64,000 nt of DNA from Piezodorus guildinii (lineage: Eukaryota > Arthropoda > Insecta > Hemiptera > Pentatomidae). Under the pieces are notes generated by a model, which saw only the letters and a list, made by a program, of their open reading frames with translations, made no database searches and was not told where the DNA came from. This document shows, one piece after another, positions 1-10,747 of this stretch. Every line of letters begins with the position of its first letter. Positions within the stretch are counted from its first letter, which is position 1. The stretch covers positions 24,818,641 to 24,882,640 of the forward strand of contig CM041294.1 of assembly GCA_023052935.1 (NCBI GenBank), given 5' to 3'. Both the position numbers and the translations under genes were made by a program.

Positions 1-250
1 TTTATTTAATTAAAATAATCAGTAGAATTAAATAGTGATTGAATAGATAAGTAAACGAAGCTGGGCTAATTTGACATATTATAAATAATTACTAAATGGG
101 CTTAAATACAAATGTATTGAATTTTAATTGATTTAGGACTGGTTAAATCTATAATGACTGTTGTTAAATTATACTCTAATTCTCAAAAGTACACTGATGC
201 AATTTTATTTAAGTATTTCAAAAAATATAATAGGCGGTAATCGTAAACAT

Positions 251-743
251 GGGGAGTCCGTGGCTGAGTGGCTAGCGCGCGCTAGTCTCTCATGCTACAG
301 GTTCTGAGCTCGAATCCCAGTCCCAGGAGGACTTTTTTCAAGCATACAAATAAATGAGGATTCACTCACAATCCCCTCCGGGTACGTGGGACCCGTCAGC
401 TAATTGATAGCCACCCACAAAAATAGGCGTAGGGAGTGATGACGCTACCCTCTAAAATGTCATCGAGTATCGCGGCGTGGAATATAAACCATACCGCGCG
501 GCCAAGGGCCTCCAAGGCTTGTCGCGCCAACCGAAAAAAATAAATAAAAGCATGTAAAAAAATGGGGATTCACTCACAAACTCTCTCCCGGGTATGTGAG
601 ACCCATCAGCCAAAGGGTGGCAACTCATAAAATTAGTCGTAAGGAGTGATGACCCTACTCTAAAAATTGTATCGTGAAACGTGAAACTCGTAAGAGCTTT
701 ACACCGCGAGGCCCAGGGCCTACATGGCCTGTCGCGCCACTGG
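251..743 (+). mobile_element. tRNA-derived SINE (family A) with duplicated tail
   Basis: The head at 251-335 looks like a tRNA gene. It has an A-box-like TGGCTGAGTGG near 260 and a B-box-like GAGCTCGAATCCC at 306-318, the internal RNA polymerase III promoter elements of SINEs. The body (about 339-533) is followed by an approximate second copy of the same body (about 549-743), a head-to-tail duplication without a second tRNA-like head. A separate member with the same head and body lies at 23659-23945, which shows that it is a dispersed family. It is not a working tRNA, because no acceptor stem closes. Confidence 0.8.
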
Positions 744-1424
744 AAGGAAGGTAATCGATTAAATAGAGACATGTTCTTATCCTGTTGTCTTATCAGATCG
801 TAACAAAACGATTCATCAATCATTAATTATTTTTTGTCCTGAAGCGAAGAAAGAAAATGGTGCGCGAATAAAATGACTGAAGCCAGGATACTTAATAACA
901 TTATAAAAAAAAATTATTTCATTTTGGTAGATGTCATTTGAAGAATTCTTTTAAGCGGTATTCGTTTCAACATGATACTATTAGATTTATTTCCACAACA
1001 TTTCAAGTTAATAATTATTATAGCAATTATTATTAAATTAAACATGAATATTAATTTTTAAAAATGATGAGATAAACTGAAAACGGAAGGTATACTGATG
1101 CAAAACATGGTGTTAGAAGAGACTGTCTGTTAAAGATTAAAGAGAATCTACCTTGTAACTTCAAAAGCTTACAGATACAAACAGGTTTCCAGTAGCTTAA
1201 ATTTTCCAAGTGGAAGGATTCAACAAATTTATTCAAACAGAAGGTAGACTAAACCCTCTTGTAATAACAAAACAACCCAACGCTAGCCCAAATGTTCACC
1301 GAAGTTTCTCGAAATTTTGAATTTAGACTAGAGAAAAAGCTATCTAATGCTCCGTAGTTTTGAAGCAAACTTTTTTTCTTCTTGATTCTCATTGTTTAAG
1401 TAAGTAACTCTGACTGCAGTAATT
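744..1424. other. AT-rich stretch, no gene seen
   Basis: Frames here are short and low in complexity. I see no domain, RNA gene or terminal repeat. Confidence 0.5.
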
Positions 1425-1570
1425 TTTATTTTATTTATTTGACAACAAGTAATATGCAAATGCCTTTAGGCATATATTGTGACACTGAAGACCATTACGA
1501 AAGACCTCCTTCAGGATTTTATGAATTCGTGAGCGAAGAATCCTCCCAGTGAAAGCACTCCTTCAAAATA
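1425..1570 (-). mobile_element. Jockey LINE 3'-UTR fragment
   Basis: Read on the minus strand this resembles the 3' UTR of the Jockey copies at 9945 and 48686. It shares the CCCAGTG..AGCACT block (about 1543-1562) and the AATAAATAAAAT-type end. No coding sequence remains. It directly adjoins the truncated mariner to its right. Confidence 0.45.
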
Positions 1571-1732
1571 AATAAGTAATAATAAATAAAAGATAAAATA
1601 AAATATTAATATAGCATAAATAGTTAATAATACAAAAATAAAATAAAGAAAGAAAAAAAAAAGTAAAGAAAGTAAAGTATAATAATAATTTTAAAAGAAA
1701 ATTAATAAAATAAAATTTTATTCGTTTATCGG

Positions 1733-2275
1733 GGTCTTGCCGCTCAGTGAGATCATGAGGTACCCATGTATTGAGCTTTTTTACTTTACCAATACACTTT
1801 AAATGTCTGGAAACGGCAGATGGACTTGCATTTAGTTGTGCTGAGAGACCTTTAACTGTTTGGTAGGGGTTTCCTTCTACTGTATGATTGAGGACATCGT
1901 TGTCTATCACGGACGGAGGTCTTCCTCGGGGCAAGTTTTTCAAGTCGGTATCCCCAGCTGAAAACTTAGCAAACCTACGGCGAATGGTTCGTTCATTAAC
2001 ACTCTCTTCCCCAAACGCCTTGCAAATATTTATAGCGGTCTCAGCTGCTGAATGGCCGAGTTTAAACTCGTACAAAAATATTACTCGAAAATCGCGTGTT
2101 TCCATGTTCATATTTGTAGGTATGCTAAAAATTGGGTAATTGATTGGGAAGCTAATGTTTACAAAGGTAGAGGATTAGTAACTGTTTACTTTACATATGT
2201 AAAAATTCGGAAGAAAACAACAGAGACCTGCAAAATCCTTTATGTATTTCAGAAACTATAAAAACGGACATTTCA
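1733..2275 (-). pseudogene. mariner transposase, N-terminal fragment
   Basis: The frame from 2111 to about 1733 encodes the paired helix-turn-helix DNA-binding half of a mariner-type transposase. Recognisable pieces are EFKLGHSAAETA, VNERTIRR, GRPPSVID and the linker WVPHDL before the catalytic domain. It acts by binding the terminal inverted repeats. Everything after WVPHDL is lost and the frame runs into AT-rich junk. The 5' end of the element is partly kept: AAAACGGACATTTCAT at about 2261-2275 matches the inverted repeat of the copy at 17852-18654. A dead 3'-truncated copy. Confidence 0.85.
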
Positions 2276-2278
2276 TTT

Positions 2279-2325
2279 AACCTTTAAACGACGGGGCTGA
2301 AATTCCTATATAACCTCTTCGCTGG
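2279..2325. repeat. short dispersed repeat, also at 9911-9958
   Basis: About 45 bp beginning CCTTTAAACGACGG and ending TATAACCTCTTCGCTG recur nearly unchanged at 9911-9958. Here it abuts a mariner end and there a Jockey 3' end. Its origin is unknown. Confidence 0.6.
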
Positions 2326-2402
2326 TTATATTCAAAGCGTTTTGGACTATCAGGCAGTAATAATATAAATAATTATCTAATCTACGAAGAAGGGTGGAAA
2401 TT

Positions 2403-2857
2403 ATGCTATGAGAAAAACTAGAAGGCTAACGACAACTTGCAGTCTTCATTATCCACCGGTGCACAGTGGGAAAAAAAATACAATTTAGTGATATAGTAAA
2501 GTACCTTTAATTTTGTAGTTTCTATAAAAAAAAAACAAATTATCTTGTTAGCATTGATAAATAACAGCTAAATATGTATGTTGTGCGAATTTAAAAAACA
2601 ACCAAAGGAGAAACAAATTTTGATTTTGAACATAGCAATAGTAATATACATTTGTAATATACCGTAGGAAAGCTTTAGATTTTAGAAAAAATATACTGCC
2701 TAATACACAAGAGCTTGTAAAAGTTAATAAAGAGTGACGGAAAGCAGATAGAACTAATTATTTTAGATAATAATATGAGAAAACTAGAAGGCTAACAACT
2801 TTCAGTCTTCATCTTCAACCGGTGCACAGTGGGGAAAAATTACAATTTAGTGATATA
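2403..2857 (+). repeat. R-repeat fragment between two direct repeats
   Basis: A segment of about 85 bp at 2403-2498 (containing CCACCGGTGCACAGTGGG) is repeated at 2774-2857 with small changes. Between them lies the 3' half of the dispersed repeat R, recognised by AAGTACCTTTAATTTTGTAG and the block with AGAGCTTGTAAAAGTTAATA. The arrangement looks like a local duplication around, or created with, the R insertion. Confidence 0.6.
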
Positions 2858-2863
2858 TATATA

Positions 2864-2921
<58 letters not shown>
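2852..2921. repeat. (TA)n microsatellite
   Basis: Roughly 70 bp of almost pure TA dinucleotide. It joins the duplicated segment on the left to a mariner end on the right. Confidence 0.95.
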
Positions 2922-2927
<6 letters not shown>

Positions 2928-3146
2928 TTACTCGAAAGTCACATGTTCCATGTTCATATTTGGAGGTATGCTAAAAAGTGGGTAATTGATTGGGAAGCTA
3001 ATGTTTATAATACAAAGGAGATTTAGAGGATTAGTAACTGTTTACTTTAAATATGTAAACATTCGGAAGAAAACAACAGAGACCTGCAAAATCCTTTATG
3101 TATTTCAGAAACTATAAAAACGGACATTTCATGTGAAACAACCCAA
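2922..3146 (-). mobile_element. mariner 5'-end fragment
   Basis: It holds the first codons of the transposase and its upstream region, as in the copy at 17852-18654. It ends at the intact outer terminal repeat (GTGAAACAACCCAA, ending 3146) followed by TA, the mariner target dinucleotide. The rest of the element is missing. Confidence 0.8.
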
Positions 3147-3148
3147 TA

Positions 3149-3885
3149 CATAGATGTTGACGAGAATGCCCAATTCGATTTTATCGATCCGAAAAAAAAA
3201 AGCCTGCAGTCTTTCTGAGCTGAAAGGACATATATGTAATACAATCAGTTTATTTATTGTCATGAATTAACGTAATTATGACATTTTAATTTGATTATCC
3301 TCTTTAATTAATTACATTGCCTTTTGCATTCATATGAGTTGACTACATTGACGTTCTAGTCTTATCCTTTCTAGCTCCTTGCCTTGTTTTACTAATTTAT
3401 AAGGATGCACTTAAGTGGATAGTTTGCATTCGTTCTTCAACTAACCCCAAGAAGAGACGTTTCATCTGCATTCATGTGGCGGAATTCACTGCATGTACAG
3501 TTGCGGATTCTAAAATTGGATCACGAATGTCCAAGAATGCTTCTAAAACGTGGGATGGAAAACCTTGGCATTGATTTCTCAACGCACCGGTGTACTTAGC
3601 GGACTGTCTGGAAAATGGGTCTGCGGTTGGACTATAATTTATAGTCTGCGGAGAGTCTGTAATTTTTCTGTGATTGTTTAGCAAGTATGTCTGGTACCCG
3701 ACGGGGAAAAAAACCGAACAAAAATCGTTTAATTAAAGAAATCTAACAATACAGATGCATAATAAATTACGTAATTAATACAAATCTTTATTATTAATTT
3801 TAACTTTATCTTGAGGGCTCTACTAAACTATCAAAGTCTTAATATGCATATGTCCATGCGTATGTCCATAGTCCTTAATATGCAT
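3149..3885. other. no gene recognised
   Basis: A 70-codon minus frame at 3472-3684 has no recognisable domain and I do not call it a gene. No repeat boundary is visible. Confidence 0.4.
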
Positions 3886-4140
3886 ATGCTGCTGATTTGG
3901 CTCGAACCAGGTATCAATCCTTCTATGACAAGCTCCGCTCCCACTCTAACCTACTACTTTTAATCGTTGCTTCCTCTTCCATTCCTACCAATCCTCCGAA
4001 GCGTCAGAAAAGAAGATGGCCTCGAGACTTTCTGGTTTAGATTAACTAGTGGAGTGCTGCCAATTGGCTTTTTCTCTTTTAGCTAATTTACTTATTGTAT
4101 CAACTAATACACTGATTTGTGAATTTCAATAAATAAATAA
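3886..4140 (+). pseudogene. Jockey LINE ORF2 C-terminus, 5'-truncated
   Basis: Plus-strand translation gives the tail of the Jockey ORF2 protein. ARTRYQSFYDKLRSHSN is followed by NPPKRQKRRWPRDF and a stop, closely matching the end of the intact ORF2 at 29410. A 3' UTR of about 100 bp follows, ending CAATAAATAAATAA. Only about 50 codons remain, the usual result of incomplete target-primed reverse transcription. Confidence 0.85.
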
Positions 4141-4424
4141 CCCGTTAAAAAGCAAAATATTTTAGAAAAAATATTATTTTATGAACAAAGCTGTAAAACG
4201 TAATGGATAGTTTCGAAAAGGAGATTAATTTAGGTGATTATTGTATATAATAATTTCTATTGTTAGATTATTGAAACTAAAACACATAATTCATCGAAAT
4301 CAATTTAATTCTTTAAAGATTTTTAATTCTAACTTAATTTACAAATTGTTAAATTGATTTTATGAACGGAGATAGTAAAAGTCGAGTGTTGCGCGCACCA
4401 GATTTTGTTTCCTTTCTAAACTTT
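4141..4424 (+). repeat. R repeat, degenerate 3' part
   Basis: It contains the TTTTAGAAAAAATATTAT block and ends with the R terminal motif GTTGCGCGCACCAGATTTT (about 4390-4408), as in the copies at 8531 and 62038. Confidence 0.6.
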
Positions 4425-4856
4425 TTATTTATTCGTATATATTACAATTTGTCATAATATAAAATAATAATAGTGCCACAGAATCTCATTCATACAATAT
4501 TTACAATATAAAAAAAAGGAAAGTCAAATTACATAAAATCAAATCAAAATAAATTAACGTATACAATAACAGAATTTGTAGACAAAATAATTGAAGTTAA
4601 CAAATAAACAAACAAAAAATGTCACATTCATACCTATGTACAATATTTACAATCAGCTAGGGAACCCCGGGCAGGGCTTGTCCCACTTGTGAAAGGACAA
4701 GCAGAATTCAAAGGATCCCAGCGCCTCCCTCTTAGCCGCATCACTGGTGAGAGCCAGCGGGAGCTAAGAGGAGAATCTGACCAGTGTCAGAACTCCAGCA
4801 AATGTATTGACAAAACATATCGGGGCCATTGCCGTTTCAACCAAACATAAAATTAA
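4425..4856 (-). pseudogene. Jockey-like LINE (second subfamily), 3' end
   Basis: On the minus strand the sequence starts with the last codons of a Jockey ORF2 (RLKRQWPRYVL near 4850). A long 3' UTR of about 400 bp follows, ending in an AT-rich AATAAATAAA tail. The same UTR occurs at 25940-26430, including the block CAGCGCCTC and CAGTGTCAGAACTCCAG. The 3' UTR is much longer than that of the Jockey at 29264. Confidence 0.7.
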
Positions 4857-5962
4857 TCATTCTCTTTCTTCAAATTTAATTATTGAGTTTTTTAATTATA
4901 TTTTTTCGATTTTAATATAATTGAGGTTATTAAAAGAAAAATTTTATGTTAATATACCCAATCAAAACAAATTTTACCCTAAATTATATTTGAAATCAAA
5001 TTCTGCTAAATTTTAAAATTAGTTTGTATGATAAGAAATAGTAGTGCTGACGGTAATCACATCTCAGCATCCAGACAAAAAAAATTGACGTTAAACATTT
5101 CTAGGTACATGAAATCTAAATATCTCATGAAAACAAAATTCTTCTGTCAACTTTGGGAATAGAAAAAATTAAATTGTGTATCAGTCTAGTATTATAAGAA
5201 ATATAGCTAACATATTTTGTGATTTCAAATCTAAAGCGGTAAGAAAATATAGAATGAAAATAAGACCTTTTCTGTTACTTTTTTTATTTTGTTATTGTAT
5301 GCGTTTATTTAGTTTGGCTTCATTTTATGTAATTTGTTTTTCCTTTTTGTTTATATTGTATGAATGTGATCCTTTAGTGATATTATTATTGTCCATTGTG
5401 ACAAAAAAAAAAATATTAAAAAAAAAAAAAAAACTGTTTTATAAACATATAACTGCCTGGAAATAAAAAACTATTGCGTCATAATTTGTAGCTTATTTAA
5501 AATTGTCTTATGTGTTGAAATATCTATAGGATTTTTTTTTTTAAATCAATTTTAAACCTTGTGCAGCTTCCGTGTTTCGTAAAGACATGGAATTAATTTG
5601 TTTTCCTTTGAATTTACTATTCATTAGTACACCAACTAACAAAATAAAAATAAAATAAATGATGGGCAGGCTCTCATCTTCTGATTCTTCCTCAGCTGTT
5701 CACGCATTTACGTTTTAACTTTTTGTTTCGAATATAATTGAACCGTCTGGAAGAGATGTATTACGTGGATATCAGGCTCGATCCGAACCTTGAAGGTATT
5801 TCCTTCTTTCAATCACGTTGCCTAGTTTGCGTATTATCTCCGGAAGCTTAAGAATATATAATTTTTCTGCAATAATTTTGAAATTTCGGGATGATTGGTA
5901 ATCTACGTTAATATATAATATTTTCAGCACTTTAAAATTGCAGATACCATATGAAATATATA
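4857..5962. other. AT-rich stretch, no gene seen
   Basis: A 96-codon plus frame at 5176-5466 is mostly phenylalanine, leucine and lysine from T/A runs and has no domain, so I do not call it a gene. Around 5450-5490 a short segment resembles the repeat near 26890-26930. Confidence 0.4.
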
Positions 5963-5965
5963 GCA

Positions 5966-6094
5966 TTTCCAAGTCAAATTCAACCTTTTCCAAGTCAAAT
6001 TCAACCTTTTCCAAGTCAAATTCAACCTTTTCCAAGTCAAATTCAACCTTTTCCAAGTCAAATTCAACCTTTTCCATTTCAAATTCAACCTTTT
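5966..6094. repeat. 21-bp terminal minisatellite, left arm
   Basis: About six tandem units of TTTCCAAGTCAAATTCAACC plus one base. On the minus strand the unit keeps one frame and reads as the heptapeptide EKVEFDL. The right arm (8402-8470) has three units in the opposite orientation, and a diverged relative is at 37908-38060. Confidence 0.9.
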
Positions 6095-6799
6095 TTCGAT
6101 TTCAATAAAATAATAAAATCAAATTAACATGATTTTATGTTTTAATGGTTATTTTAATTACACCTTGTGTTTTTAACCCTTGTGGCTTGTTAAATGTTCC
6201 CAGTGGCCTTTCTATATATAATTAGTCACGAATATAATAATAAGTATAACCGATACTTTAATTTTAAGACATTTGCGATACAAAGTCTGGTAGTCGGATT
6301 AGCGGGATTCGTTTTATTTTAGTTTTATAATCGCGGGCGAAAATATTATCAATAGAGGTTTATTTTAACTTTTTCGTATTTATTGGATAGTAGGCTCAGC
6401 AGATGCGTTCCCAAAGGTTCGTTACCGATTATACTATTAATTTTAATCGCGCTCGCTCAAATATGGGTTTATTATAACTTTTTCGTATTTATTGAATACA
6501 AGGCTCAGTAGCTGCGTTCCCAAAGGTTCGTTACCGACTACACTATTAATTTCAATCGCTCTCGCTCAAATATGGGTTTATTATAAATTCGTGTTTCTTT
6601 TCTATGCTAATTTCTGTATTTGTGTTTCGAGAGTTTTGTTAGTGAATGTGTTAATGTTTTTTTAGTCAGTTGGTCTAATGTATGTTTATTTCGTGTTTTT
6701 TGTAACTTTTCATGTATAGGGTTACCGCTTATCCTTTTTTTCAGGATAGTAAGTTATGTTTTTGGTTAATATTTTGGAGTTTGATAATAATCAGCTAAA

Positions 6800-8140
6800 C
6801 AGAACGATTTTATAAGTACATTCTTATTTGATAAACCTCTACTTGAGTTAGCGCAATTAAAATTAATAGTATAATCTGTAACGAGTCCTTGGTTACGCAG
6901 CGACTGAGCCTAGTATGCAGTAAATACGAACAAGTTAAAAAAAACCTCTTCTTGAGCGAGAGCACTTAAAATAAATTGAATAATTGGGATAGCAACCTCC
7001 GCAACGCATCAACTGAGCCTAATAGCGAATAAATACGAAAAAGTTATAATAAACCCATATTTGAGCGAGCGTACGAATAATTAATAGAATGGTCGGGAAA
7101 GAACCCCCCGTAACGCAGCTACTGAGCCTAGTATCTTATAAATACGAAAAAGTTATAATAAAACCCATATTTGAGCGAGCGCACGAATAATTAATAGAAT
7201 GGTCGGGAAAGAACCGCCCGTAACGCAGCTACTGTGCCTAGTATCCAATAAATACGAAAAAGTTATAATAAACCAATATTTGAGCGAGCGCTATTGAAAT
7301 TAATAGTGAGTCGGTAACGAACCTTTGGGAACGCAGCTACTGAGCCTTGTATCCAATAAATACGAAAAAGTTATAATAAACCCATATTTGAGCGAGCGCG
7401 ATTAAAATTAATAGTATAATCGGTAACGAACCTTTGGGAACGGAGCTAGTGAGCCTTGTATCCAATAAATACGAAAAAGTTATAATAAACCCATATTTGA
7501 GCGAGCGCACGAATAATTAATAGAATGGTCGGGAAAGAACCGCCCGTAACGCAGCTACTGTGCCTAGTATCCAATAAATACGAAAAAGTTATAATAAACC
7601 AATATTTGAGCGAGCGCTATTGAAATTAATAGTGAGTCGGTAACGAACCTTTGGGAACGCAGCTACTGAGCCTTGTATCCAATAAATACGAAAAAGTTAT
7701 AATAAACCCATATTTGAGCGAGCGCGATTAAAATTAATAGTATAATCGGTAACGAACCTTTGGGAACGGAGCTAGTGAGCCTTGTATCCAATAAATACGA
7801 AAAAGTTATAATAAACCCATATTTGAGCGAGCGCACGAATAATTAATAGAATGGTCGGGAAAGAACCGCCCGTAACGCAGCTACTGTGCCTAGTATCCAA
7901 TAAATACGAAAAAGTTATAATAAACCAATATTTGAGCGAGCGCTATTGAAATTAATAGTGAGTCGGTAACGAACCTTTGGGAACGCAGCTACTGAGCCTT
8001 GTATCCAATAAATACGAAAAAGTTATAATAAACCCATATTTGAGCGAGCGCGATTAAAATTAATAGTATAATCGGTAACGAACCTTTGGGAACGCATCTG
8101 CTGAGCCTATTATCCAATAAATACGAAAAAGTTAAAATAA
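6800..8140 (+). repeat. 109-bp satellite, trimeric higher-order repeat
   Basis: The landmark CGAAAAAGTTATAATAAAC recurs at 7036, 7145, 7255, 7363, 7472, 7581, 7689, 7798, 7907 and 8015, and in the altered form with GTTAAAATAAAC at 8124, spacings of 108-110 bp. From 7255 on, three monomer types alternate in fixed order, distinguished by GGTCGGGAAAGAACCGCCC, by GTGAGTCGGTAACG, and by GGAACGGAGCTAGTGAG. This gives a higher-order unit of 326 bp repeated almost three times. The older monomers to the left are more diverged. Confidence 0.9.
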
Positions 8141-8530
8141 ACCTCTATTGATAATATTTTCGCGATTATAAAACTAAAATAAAACGAATCCCGCTAATCC
8201 GACTACCAGACCTTGTATCGCAAATGTCTTAAAATTAAAGTATCGGTTATACTTATTATTATATTCGTGACTAATTATATGTAGAAAGGCCCCTGGGAAC
8301 ATTTAACAAGCCACAAGGGTTAAAAACACAAGGTGTAATTAAAATAACCATTAAAACAAAAAATCATGTTAATTTGATTTTTATTATTTTATTGAAATCG
8401 AAAAAGGTTGAATTTGACTTGGAAAAGGTTGAATTTGACTTGAAAAAGGTTGAATTTGACTTGGAAATGCTATAAACACTTCAAATAAATATGTTCCGAG
8501 CATATAGTTATTTTAAGAAATACAAATAAT

Positions 8531-9387
8531 TTTACTTTCACTTACTATATATAGTAAGGGAAAGTATTGCGATCGTGAAAATTTTCGAATTCCAGTTTTC
8601 AACGGAAATACACATTTTAGGGTTCCCTGAGTCCAAATAACCAAGTCCTAACGGTAAATCCTATGAAAGTGAAATTTCATATTTAAGACAACTATACGTT
8701 ACGAGACGTTACAAAACCTTTTTCATCAAAATGAGCTTAACAAAAGAGCCACTTTATACCATGTATTTTGCACCTTTTTTCGATTTTCTCGAAAACGGTT
8801 CCGACGTTTTTGATTAAACTCGCTATATCGATGTAAAATTTAATAGGCTTAAACTATAACGTATTTGTTACGATTAAAATGGTATGACATGGCTTAAATG
8901 TCGTTATTTTAAATTTTCTTCCCCTAAAGTACCTTTAATTTTGTAGATTCTATAAAATTAACCAAATTATCTTGTTAGGATTGATAAATAGCAGCTAAAT
9001 ATGTAAGTTGTGAGAATTCAAAAAACAACTAAAGGAGAAAACTGAAAACATATTTTTTTAATGCAATTTTCTTGATTTTGAACATAGCAACAGTAATATA
9101 CACTTATAATATACCATTGGAAAGCCTAACATTTTAGAAAAAAAATATTATCTAATACATAAGAGCTTGTAAAAGGTAATAAAGAGGGATGAAAAGCAGA
9201 ACTAATTATTTTAGATAATAATACAATAGATTTTTTAATAAAACCGATGTTTCTATATAAATTCAATTCAATTAATTCTTTAATAGTTTCACGCATTTTT
9301 ATCTTTAAGTGTATTTGAAAATTCTTTCATTGATTTAAAAAATGGAGGTAAGTGAAAGTCCTGTGTTGCCCGCACCGGATTTTTTAT
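8531..9387 (+). repeat. R dispersed repeat, near full length
   Basis: It begins TTTACTTTCACTTAC and ends GTAAGTGAAAGTC then GCACCGGATTTTTT. The two ends therefore share a 12-bp inverted repeat (ACTTTCACTTAC / GTAAGTGAAAGT). Other copies: 12855-14290, 40430-41860 (minus), 45765-46455 (two arms) and 62038-62938. No long open frame. I do not recognise the family; it behaves like a non-autonomous element of about 0.9 kb. Confidence 0.7.
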
Positions 9388-9591
9388 CATCAAACGTCCA
9401 GTTCGTGGTTATATTATACGCTATTATTTCCATAATTTCACAACCTTAATATGTTGCTTATTTTTCATTATAATCTTCAGGTATTTTCATACAAATTCTA
9501 TTTTCATTTTATAAGTTTGTTTCCAAATTTTATTACTGTTGTCTCATTATTATTTGTCTTTTTATTTTATTGATTATTACATTGCTTTTCT

Positions 9592-9634
9592 TAGCTCTGA
9601 TGGAGGCCCAAAATAAAGGTCGAAACGTAGGCAA
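9592..9634 (+). ncRNA. hammerhead-like motif, core mutated
   Basis: CTGATGG at 9597-9603 is followed by a pairable stem II (GGCC / GGTC), then GAAACGTA and GGC. The last A of the CTGANGA core is G, which should abolish activity. It is otherwise like the better copies at 36323 and 61114. Confidence 0.5.
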
Positions 9635-9910
9635 ACAAATACGTGTGTCTCCTTGGTGACCCCAACCATCATATGACATATTGTATTTTCGTTTTAAAAA
9701 CTATAATTCTTCTCAATAAATTTACCTTTTTGCAACACTTCACTAACCACTACTTCTTTTAACACCTACTGATTGTGTAAAGTACATGAGTCAGTTCTTG
9801 ACTCATTTTCTGAGCAGTAATTAAGTTAGGACGGTTGCGTTAATTTAGGAAGGCATACAGTTATGTCAGTTTTGTTATATTTTTTTCTGTAGAAAATAAA
9901 CTATGACATA

Positions 9911-9958
9911 CCTTTAAACGACGGGACTGAAACTCCTATATAACTCTCTTCGCTGAAC
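9911..9958. repeat. second copy of the 2279 short repeat
   Basis: It matches 2279-2325 nearly base for base. It lies directly next to the 3' end of the Jockey fragment that follows. Confidence 0.55.
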
Positions 9959-9959
9959 A

Positions 9960-10745
9960 TTGAGATATGGACATGATAGGCGTGAGAAGAATCTACCCAG
10001 TGGTAGCACTTCAAAGATTATTCAGATAAGTAGGTCTCGAGGCCATCTTCTTTCCAGCCGCCTCGGAGGATGATCGGGAATAGAAGAAGCTGAGATATTG
10101 CGGACAAGTGGGTTCGGGTGGATTGGTAATTTGGAGTGAAAGGAAGTATATCTTATTCGGGCTGTCTGCAACTAATGGGATATTTAGGACTTGATGGATT
10201 ATTTTATTGGTGACAAAGTAAGAGGCATTTAGGATCTTTCGGAGAATTTTGGATTGCAAGGATTGGATGCGAGAGGAATTTGATGGCTTGGTGGATCCCC
10301 ATAGTTCAATGCCATAGGTTTAAGTATTGTAATTAAATTAGTTTTTGTAGTAGGTGGGAATTTTTTAACGTTTGTCAAGTAAATGTTTTAATAAACGATA
10401 TCTGCGAGATGTTTCTTGTCGTTTTAGTCTAGTGTGAGGATTCCAAGTAAGTCGTCTGTCAAGATGCAGTCCAAGGTGCCGGATCTGTTCAACTGAGGTG
10501 AGTGGAATATTGCCAAAGGATATAGTGGGAAAGGCAGGCATAGGTTTGCGGCGAAGAGTAAAGGTAATTTGGTGGGATTTATTTTGATCCTACATTTTTG
10601 ACACCATTCTTCAATGGAAGCAATGTGAGACTGAAGGGTTTGGGAAGCAATAGTTGGGTCATTGTTCACAGATAACACACATGTGTCATCGGCGTATGTA
10701 GTGAGGACAGTGCATGATTTGCAACTTAAAAAGAGATTATTCATA
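9960..10745 (-). pseudogene. Jockey LINE ORF2 fragment, broken
   Basis: Minus-strand frames show the reverse transcriptase motif TYADDTCVLSV (near 10700) and the following WCQKCRIKINPTK. After a frame break come QSKILRKILNASYFVTNK and the C-terminal tail. It is closely related to the intact ORF2 at 29410-32106 but carries frameshifts and lacks everything upstream of the YADD motif. It sits tail to head with another truncated copy to the right. Confidence 0.85.
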
Positions 10746-10747
10746 AA

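Larger units (their letters stand above)
5963..8475. mobile_element. foldback element with satellite core
   Basis: Outer arms at about 5963-6360 and 8145-8475 are inverted copies of each other. The ends mirror: TATAGCATTTCCAAGTCAAA on the left, and its complement ending GGAAATGCTATA on the right. Each arm starts with a 21-bp minisatellite (about six units left, three right) and continues through unique inverted sequence containing GGATTAGCGGGATTCG. Inside are 109-bp satellite monomers: two in one orientation on the left (6370-6590) and about eleven in the other on the right. This is the architecture of foldback (FB-like) DNA elements. No transposase is present and no clear target duplication was found. 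Confidence 0.75.

Noticed and set aside
251..335. tRNA gene
   Set aside because: A- and B-box-like words are present but no acceptor stem closes, and the sequence continues into a dispersed SINE body.
2829..3026. short protein rich in Tyr-Ile
   Set aside because: It is the translation of a (TA)n microsatellite. The same applies at 11550-11774.
5963..8475. CRISPR array
   Set aside because: Repeats are 21-bp and 109-bp units without unique spacers, and the context is animal transposons.
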